Part shown: in pieces, positions 44,282 to 48,819 of the stretch
Layout of the letters: each line of letters opens with the position of its first letter
Position numbering within the stretch: position 1 is the first letter of the stretch
Assembly: GCA_902470765.1 (NCBI GenBank)
Contig: CABRHW010000015.1
Coordinates: 1 to 48,819, forward strand
Direction of reading: 5' to 3'
Source of the DNA: an uncultured Collinsella sp.
GTDB taxonomy: Bacteria > Actinomycetota > Coriobacteriia > Coriobacteriales > Coriobacteriaceae
Length of the DNA: 48,819 nt
Program-made: the position numbers and the translations under genes
Notes under the pieces: model-generated
Databases searched by the model: none
The model's input: only the letters and a program-made list of their open reading frames with translations
What the model was told of the DNA's origin: nothing

Positions 44282-45091
44282 ATGGGGCACAACATGGAAT
44301 TTACGGTCGAGAATGCGGGCACTACGATCGCCTGCCGCGAGTATGCCGGCCCGGTTGTATCGTCCGATGCACCCGCCTTGGTTTGCGTGCACGGTGCCTG
44401 CGTCGACGGCGTCTTTTTTGACGCCATCGCCCGCGAGCTCGCCTGTGACTATCGCGTCATTACCTACGACCGGCGCGGTTGCGGCGAGAGCGGCGACGCT
44501 GCAGACGGACGCTACGACCTCGCCGTCCAGGCCGCGGACCTGCAGGCCGTTATCGAGCATATTGGCACTCCGGCAAACGTGCTCGCGCACAGTGCCGGTA
44601 CGCTGGTGACGCTGGAGCTTCTCCGTGCAAACCCCACCATAATCTCGCGTGCGATTCTGCATGAACCCGCCGTGACGGATGAGGGTGCCGGTCTGGGCGC
44701 GGCCCCGGTTTTGCTCGAGATGATCGCCGCGGGAAAGGTCTCCAGGGCATTACGGGCCTTCCTGGGCGCCATCGGCGATTCGGACCCTGAGGCCCCCAAG
44801 TTAACCGAGGCAGAAGCCAAGCATGCCCTGCGCAACGGCCGCAGCTTCATGGCAAACGAATACGGGATTACTATGACCTGCGTTCCCGATTGGGATAGCG
44901 TTCGTGCGTCGAAAACGGTGGCCGCCGTGCTCCTGGGCGAGCTCTCGATTGGCACGCCTCGCGAGGCGGGCACAAGGGTGGCGGCTGAGCTTTTGGACTG
45001 TCCACTCGTAACGGTTCCCGGCGCGCACAACGGCCTGCGCGATCGCCCGGCAGCGGCTGCCCGGGCCGTCCGTGGCATCCTGGGGCTCTAG
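44282..45091 (+). CDS. Alpha/beta-fold hydrolase
   Basis: 269 residues. The oxyanion segment VCVHGACVDG, YDRRGCGES, the nucleophile elbow AHSAGT with Ser104, and the C-terminal GAHNGL histidine are all present. No signal peptide, so cytosolic. The substrate (ester, lactone, peroxide or other) is not evident. The start could also be ATG 44294; the binding site is weak in either case. It stands alone between the radical SAM gene and the signalling gene. Confidence 0.82.
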   Translation: MGHNMEFTVENAGTTIACREYAGPVVSSDAPALVCVHGACVDGVFFDAIARELACDYRVITYDRRGCGESGDAADGRYDLAVQAADLQAVIEHIGTPANVLAHSAGTLVTLELLRANPTIISRAILHEPAVTDEGAGLGAAPVLLEMIAAGKVSRALRAFLGAIGDSDPEAPKLTEAEAKHALRNGRSFMANEYGITMTCVPDWDSVRASKTVAAVLLGELSIGTPREAGTRVAAELLDCPLVTVPGAHNGLRDRPAAAARAVRGILGL

Positions 45092-45249
45092 TGCCCGCAA
45101 TAGCCAAAGCAGGCTTCATCCGCAAACGTTTCGGCCGTGTTAACAAATGTGCTCAAAACCTCACGTCTGCGGCTTCAATCGCGCCGTCTGCCAACTCATA
45201 AAAATGTAACAGCATTTACGTGCTTACCTGCATCGGCAAGGTGTTACCC

Positions 45250-45278
45250 TTGTAACATTTGGAACCCACCGCTACCAT
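45250..45278 (+). promoter_or_regulatory. Promoter of the REC/HD-GYP gene
   Basis: TTGTAA (45250-45255) and TACCAT (45273-45278) are exactly 17 bp apart, about 25 nt before the start at 45303. The AT-rich upstream segment carries GTAAC/GTTAC half-sites (AATGTAAC near 45205, TGTTACCC near 45242) that could bind a regulator. Confidence 0.55.
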
Positions 45279-45302
45279 GCGAAACTATCGAAAGGGCCCC
45301 AT

Positions 45303-47183
45303 ATGCTCAATAATCACGAGGTCAATCTAACCGACGAGGAGGCTGCCGCCGAGGTCGCCCGTGTCGCGAAGACCTACCCCGTGGTACGTTTGCTGTCGGC
45401 CGATCAGATTAAGAGCGAGCCTAACTGCCTGCTCGTCGGCGATCGCTGCCCTTGTCTGCGCCAGGCAAGTCTTGAGGCCTTGACAGATTCCGATGAGGTG
45501 TCGGAGCAACTGCTCAACGATGGCGTTGAGTACCGCGCCCGCCTGCGCCCCCTGAAGGTAGAGGGCGAGCCTCGCGTCCTGCTGATGGTGCGTCCGATCG
45601 ATGAGCAAGAGGCTGCAGAAGAGGACCTTGTCTACACCGACGTGCTGACGAGTGTGCGCAATCGCCGATATTACGAGGAAAAGCTTCGTGGCGCCCGCAT
45701 GAATGCCGGCGTTGCGATGATTGACCTTGATGATTTTAGGGTCTTCAACGATACGTGTGGCCGTCATGCCGGCGACCTTGCGCTCGGTGCTGTGGCGACA
45801 GCCATGCGCAGCGGAATCCGTTCGACTGACGAGCTTGTGCGCTATGGCTGCGACAAGTTTGTGGTTGTCATGCCCAATATTCCCTCCGATGACTTCACCC
45901 GTCGCCTGCATCAGGTGTCCGATGCCGTTCGTTCCACGATTATTCCGGGCCATGAGTACGTGAGCTTGACGGCATGTGTTGGTGGCGTTCGCATTCATGG
46001 CGAGACGGTCGATGAGGGCGTTGGCCGTGCTGTCCAGTTACTGAGCCGCGCTAAGGCAAAAGCCGGTACGGTCGTGACCGATGCCGATTCCATCGAGGCC
46101 TTCCAAAGCGAAAAACCTTCGGTGCTAATTGTCGATGACTCCGAGATGAACCGAGCCATTCTCAACGAGATGCTCAAGGACGAGTATTGCATCCTCGAGG
46201 CCGATAACGGTCGTGCGGCGCTCGACATGGTCGACCGCTATAGCGATGAGCTGTCGCTCGTGCTGCTGGATATTGTCATGCCGGGCATAAGCGGCTTTGA
46301 AGTGCTGGCCGGTCTGTCGCGCCGATCGGTTAGTGACAATCTGCCTGTCATCATGATTTCGAGCGAAGATTCCGATGATATGGTTCTGCGCGCGTACGAG
46401 CTGGGCGCCTCGGACTATATCAACCGCCCGTTTGACTCCCGTGTCGTGCGCCGCCGTGTAAGCAACACCATCCGCCTATACGCCAAACAGCGCCGCCTGA
46501 CGAGCCTGCTGTCCCAGCAGTACAACGAGCGTGTCAAGAACAGTCGCATGCTCATCGACATCATGGCTGGCGTCATGGAGCTTCGCAACGGCGAGAGCGG
46601 CAGGCACGTTACGAACATCGAAAAGCTGACCGAGCTGCTGCTTGGCTGTCTGGTCCAGCGTAGCGACACCATTTCCCTTGACAATGAGGAGCGCTCCACG
46701 ATTGCCCTGGCTTCGGCGCTGCACGATATCGGCAAGATGTCGATTGACGATGCGATTCTCAACAAACCCGGGCGCCTTACGCCCGAGGAGTTCGAGATTA
46801 TGAAGACGCATACCACGATCGGCGCCGACATGCTGCGTGAGCTGGGTAGCCATCACGCCGGCAATGCGCTTATGGAATATGCGTACCAGATTGCGCGTTG
46901 GCACCACGAGCGCTGGGACGGCAAGGGTTATCCCGATGGCCTTAAGGGCGACGAAATTCCCATTGCCGCACAGGTGGTTTCGGTGGCCGACGTGTACGAT
47001 GCCCTGACGAGCGTGCGCGTGTACAAGGACGCTATCCCGCACGAGGAAGCGATCAAGATGATTCTGGACGGTAAGTGCGGCACCTTTAACCCGTTGCTGC
47101 TCGACTGTTTGCTCGAGGTGCAAGACCAAATTGCCGAGACGTTGGCACGCCCCGCCGATGTCGTCGCGTTTCCTACGATTTAG
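45303..47183 (+). CDS. Degenerate GGDEF - receiver - HD-GYP signalling protein
   Basis: 626 residues. After an unrecognised N-terminal 105 residues comes a GGDEF-like domain (TDVLTSVRNRRYYEEKL onward) in which the signature reads YGCDKF near residue 180, so it should not make c-di-GMP. A receiver domain follows (VLIVDDSEMNRAILNEM; phospho-Asp in LLDIVMPG near 321; the usual Lys-Pro is Arg-Pro in YINRPF). The C-terminus is an HD-GYP phosphodiesterase (ALHDIGK near 473, GKGYPDG near 539) that would hydrolyse c-di-GMP or a related dinucleotide. An Hpt protein follows 24 nt later. No kinase is seen. Confidence 0.88.
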   Translation: MLNNHEVNLTDEEAAAEVARVAKTYPVVRLLSADQIKSEPNCLLVGDRCPCLRQASLEALTDSDEVSEQLLNDGVEYRARLRPLKVEGEPRVLLMVRPIDEQEAAEEDLVYTDVLTSVRNRRYYEEKLRGARMNAGVAMIDLDDFRVFNDTCGRHAGDLALGAVATAMRSGIRSTDELVRYGCDKFVVVMPNIPSDDFTRRLHQVSDAVRSTIIPGHEYVSLTACVGGVRIHGETVDEGVGRAVQLLSRAKAKAGTVVTDADSIEAFQSEKPSVLIVDDSEMNRAILNEMLKDEYCILEADNGRAALDMVDRYSDELSLVLLDIVMPGISGFEVLAGLSRRSVSDNLPVIMISSEDSDDMVLRAYELGASDYINRPFDSRVVRRRVSNTIRLYAKQRRLTSLLSQQYNERVKNSRMLIDIMAGVMELRNGESGRHVTNIEKLTELLLGCLVQRSDTISLDNEERSTIALASALHDIGKMSIDDAILNKPGRLTPEEFEIMKTHTTIGADMLRELGSHHAGNALMEYAYQIARWHHERWDGKGYPDGLKGDEIPIAAQVVSVADVYDALTSVRVYKDAIPHEEAIKMILDGKCGTFNPLLLDCLLEVQDQIAETLARPADVVAFPTI

Positions 47184-47207
47184 TTTGACCAAAGGAGTTT
47201 TTAATCC

Positions 47208-47564
47208 ATGATTTCCATGCGTGAGGCGTATGAGAAGATCGGCGCTAATTATGATGACGCGTGTGCTCGGCTGATGGGCGGGGAAATGCTTGCCCGCTTT
47301 GCCCTCAAGTTTTTAGATGACGAGAGCGTGGACAGGTTGGAGGCTGCCATGGCGGCAGGAGACGCCGAGGAAGCGTTTATGGCAGCGCACACGCTCAAGG
47401 GCGTGAGCCAGAACCTGGGATTCGATAATCTGTACGAGCCGGCGGTCGTGGTGACCGAAGCGCTGCGCGGCGCCGATGCCGTTGACGGCGCTCGCGAGGG
47501 AATGCATGCGTTGCAGCAGCAATATGCGGCTACGATGTCGGCCCTGCGCGAGGCGGCCGAATAA
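47208..47564 (+). CDS. Hpt-domain phosphotransfer protein
   Basis: 118 residues, a single four-helix Hpt domain. Phospho-His61 lies in AAHTLKGVSQNLGF. It would pass a phosphate to or from receiver domains such as the one in the preceding gene, which is 24 nt upstream and surely in the same transcript. The ATG has AAAGGAG upstream. The partner kinase is not in the window. Confidence 0.9.
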   Translation: MISMREAYEKIGANYDDACARLMGGEMLARFALKFLDDESVDRLEAAMAAGDAEEAFMAAHTLKGVSQNLGFDNLYEPAVVVTEALRGADAVDGAREGMHALQQQYAATMSALREAAE

Positions 47565-47588
47565 GAGCTTGCGAGCCTTGATGACTAT

Positions 47589-47652
47589 GAGAGTGGATAA
47601 TCTCCCGTTTTAGGCCCGGTGGTGGCCTCGAAGTGGGAGATTATCCACTCTC
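47589..47652. repeat. Inverted repeat with 18-bp perfect arms
   Basis: GAGAGTGGATAATCTCCC (47589-47606) is the exact reverse complement of 47635-47652. An inner AGGCC/GGCCT stem lies in the 28-nt centre. A further partial copy of the right arm (TCCACTCTC) stands at 47671-47679. It begins about 25 nt after the Hpt gene stop. Confidence 0.8.
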
Positions 47653-47740
47653 GTTCGATACGTGTCCAAAAATCCACTCTCACCCCTTCTGATTAGTGAA
47701 TGGGCTATGCGCACTGGCGGGGCTTTCCGCATGCAATCAA

Positions 47741-47774
47741 TATCGTTGTTCGATAAACTGTTCGAATAACGATA
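47741..47774 (+). promoter_or_regulatory. Palindromic operator before the DUF2975/HTH pair
   Basis: TATCGTTGTTCGA (47741-47753) and TCGAATAACGATA (47762-47774) are inverted over 13 bp with one mismatch. It lies about 20 nt before the start of the membrane protein gene and likely binds the HTH protein encoded second in the operon. Confidence 0.6.
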
Positions 47775-47794
47775 GAGTCGATGAGGGTGAGTAT

Positions 47795-48355
47795 ATGTCC
47801 AACAGCGTTCAGCGTATGGCCAAGGCGGGCGAAAATATCAGGAAGCTTGGTTTTTGCATGGCGGTCGTTTTTGCGGGAATGCTCGTCGCTTTTGCCGCGT
47901 TGGTTGTTTACGTGATCTGGTATGCGGTTGCAAACGTTGCTTCTGTCGATTCTTTCGGTGTTGTGACGCTTCTCAATGGCGGGTGCATCGTTATCCCAAG
48001 CGGACTGTGCATGGCGCTTGTTATGGGTATTTCGCTTGTCGTTCTGTGCGGGATCAGCCGTAACATCTCGCGAGGCGTCTCGCCCTTTACCAAGACGCAT
48101 GTGTGGCTTATCCGTGTTCTCGCGCTTGCCTTTGCTGTTAACGCCGCGGTTTCGCTTGTTGGTGCCTATGGATCGGTTAATCTCACCATTGGTGGGCTGG
48201 AGCTTTGTATCGTGCCTCATTCCTTCGTTATAGAGATTTGCCAAGGCGTTACCCTTGATGCGGGATCGCTTATCGGCGCGGTTGTCTGTCTGTTTATTTC
48301 GGTGATCTGGAGCTATGCCTCGCTGCTCCAGGAGCAGTCTGACGAGCTTGTGTAG
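47795..48355 (+). CDS. DUF2975-type membrane protein
   Basis: 186 residues with four membrane helices (about 18-45, 68-90, 103-125, 150-175), the second pair linked by SRNISRGVSPFTKTHVWLIR. This segment, with a small XRE gene directly after, is the pattern I know from DUF2975 proteins paired with YozG-like regulators. The function is not known. ATG 47795 has GAGGGTGAG upstream; a longer in-frame start lacks support. The 8-nt gap to the next gene means an operon. Confidence 0.78.
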   Translation: MSNSVQRMAKAGENIRKLGFCMAVVFAGMLVAFAALVVYVIWYAVANVASVDSFGVVTLLNGGCIVIPSGLCMALVMGISLVVLCGISRNISRGVSPFTKTHVWLIRVLALAFAVNAAVSLVGAYGSVNLTIGGLELCIVPHSFVIEICQGVTLDAGSLIGAVVCLFISVIWSYASLLQEQSDELV

Positions 48356-48363
48356 GAGGAAAC

Positions 48364-48693
48364 ATGAGCTATCTCATCATCGAGCTTGAGACGCAACTAC
48401 TTAAGACCGGAAAGACCAGCGCTGATCTGATTCGGGCCACAGGGCATACTCCGGCAAATATTTCAAAGCTAAGAAACGGAAAAATAAAAGCTATTCGCCT
48501 TAAGACGCTTCTCGAAATCTGTGATGAGCTTGATTGTCAACCGGGAGATATTATTCAGCGCGTGAGCGAGAGGGAGCTTGAGGAACTTATTGTCGAGCGC
48601 GCGAAAAATGCCGTGAGGCAGATACGGGATGGCGGAGGCAATGAGGTATCGCTTCCGACATCAGTCTTCACTGTAGATTTGAGCGATGAGTAG
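48364..48693 (+). CDS. XRE-family HTH regulator (YozG-like)
   Basis: 109 residues. The helix-turn-helix is TSADLIRATGHTPANISKLR (about residues 19-38), followed by TLLEICDELDCQPGDII, a hallmark of small Cro/YozG-like proteins. The rest is a charged tail. It lies 8 nt after the DUF2975 gene, with GGAGGAAAC before the ATG. It probably binds the palindrome at 47741-47774 and regulates its own operon. Confidence 0.85.
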   Translation: MSYLIIELETQLLKTGKTSADLIRATGHTPANISKLRNGKIKAIRLKTLLEICDELDCQPGDIIQRVSERELEELIVERAKNAVRQIRDGGGNEVSLPTSVFTVDLSDE

Positions 48694-48727
48694 CATAAAG
48701 CGAACAACTATAACGAAATATCAGCGT

Positions 48728-48765
48728 AAAGGGGCCCGTGTCTAACACGGGCCCCTTTCTTTATT
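48728..48765 (+). terminator. Terminator of the DUF2975/HTH operon
   Basis: AAAGGGGCCCGTG (48728-48740) pairs perfectly with CACGGGCCCCTTT (48746-48758) around TCTAA, then CTTTATTTC. A strong intrinsic terminator 35 nt after the HTH gene stop. Confidence 0.9.
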
Positions 48766-48780
48766 TCAAGACTTTAGTCT

Positions 48781-48806
48781 GCTGGCCGCGCAGCGGCCAG
48801 CTTTAA
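48781..48806. terminator. Hairpin at the window end
   Basis: GCTGGCCGC (48781-48789) pairs perfectly with GCGGCCAGC (48793-48801) around a 3-nt loop, then TTTAAA. It may end a gene lying beyond the window on the minus strand. Confidence 0.5.
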
Positions 48807-48819
48807 ACCACCCGCTACG

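Overview
The window is GC-rich bacterial DNA with dense, short-gapped genes on both strands. The gene set is that of an anaerobic, saccharolytic gut actinobacterium: pyruvate formate-lyase with its activase, a sucrose PTS operon, a 2-keto-3-deoxygluconate-type permease, and several heterodimeric or FtsX-type ABC transporters. My best guess is a Coriobacteriia member such as Collinsella. That is inference from protein flavour and base composition; no search was run. The window is ordinary chromosome with small accessory patches, not a phage or plasmid. I saw no rRNA, tRNA, CRISPR array or insertion sequence.

Layout: 0.2-4.9 kb, MarR regulator with a heterodimeric ABC exporter (minus strand). 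5.1-7.0 kb, SDR dehydrogenase and KdgT-like permease. 7.5-9.9 kb, a pyruvate formate-lyase whose glycyl-radical domain is a separate gene. 10.2-15.8 kb, sucrose/fructoside operon (LacI regulator, two GH32 enzymes, PTS EIIBC) with tandem operators over the promoter. 16-20.8 kb, DegV protein, PFL activase, a penicillin-recognising serine hydrolase, MTA/SAH nucleosidase and EngB. 20.8-23.1 kb, a lower-GC accessory patch with a DUF3990-type toxin/HTH antitoxin pair, a secreted protein and a 34-residue membrane peptide. 23.5-28.8 kb, threonine/aspartate-family genes (thrB, thrC, lysC, asd). 29.4-31.4 kb, DNA-repair methyltransferase, two fused gene relics (Abi_2 and chloride channel) and a GyrI-like protein. 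31.7-35.2 kb, MacB/FtsX-type ABC transporter. 35.7-39.4 kb, membrane HTH protein, phosphofructokinase and a membrane-anchored Ntn-hydrolase. 39.6-45.1 kb, M18 aminopeptidase, D-2-hydroxyacid dehydrogenase, methionine aminopeptidase, radical SAM protein and alpha/beta hydrolase. 45.3-47.6 kb, a degenerate GGDEF/REC/HD-GYP protein with an Hpt partner. 47.8-48.7 kb, DUF2975-type membrane protein with an HTH regulator.

The most unusual signal is in the intergenic DNA. At least ten long nested inverted repeats fall into several families. The best is a four-copy family (near 9.9, 23.4, 28.8 and 37.0 kb). Its outer and inner stems differ from copy to copy but stay base-paired, while a two-sided internal loop (GTCCTCG..CATG on the 5' side, CTGCGGA on the 3' side) is conserved. 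All four copies start about 12-28 nt after the stop codon of a central-metabolism gene (the PFL radical domain, thrB, asd, pfkA) and all read in that gene's direction, as expected of a 3'-UTR RNA element. Two other repeat families (AGTTGCGGTG..., and CCTGCCAAAA...TTTTGGCAGG) also recur four times each. The second notable point is the naturally split pyruvate formate-lyase.
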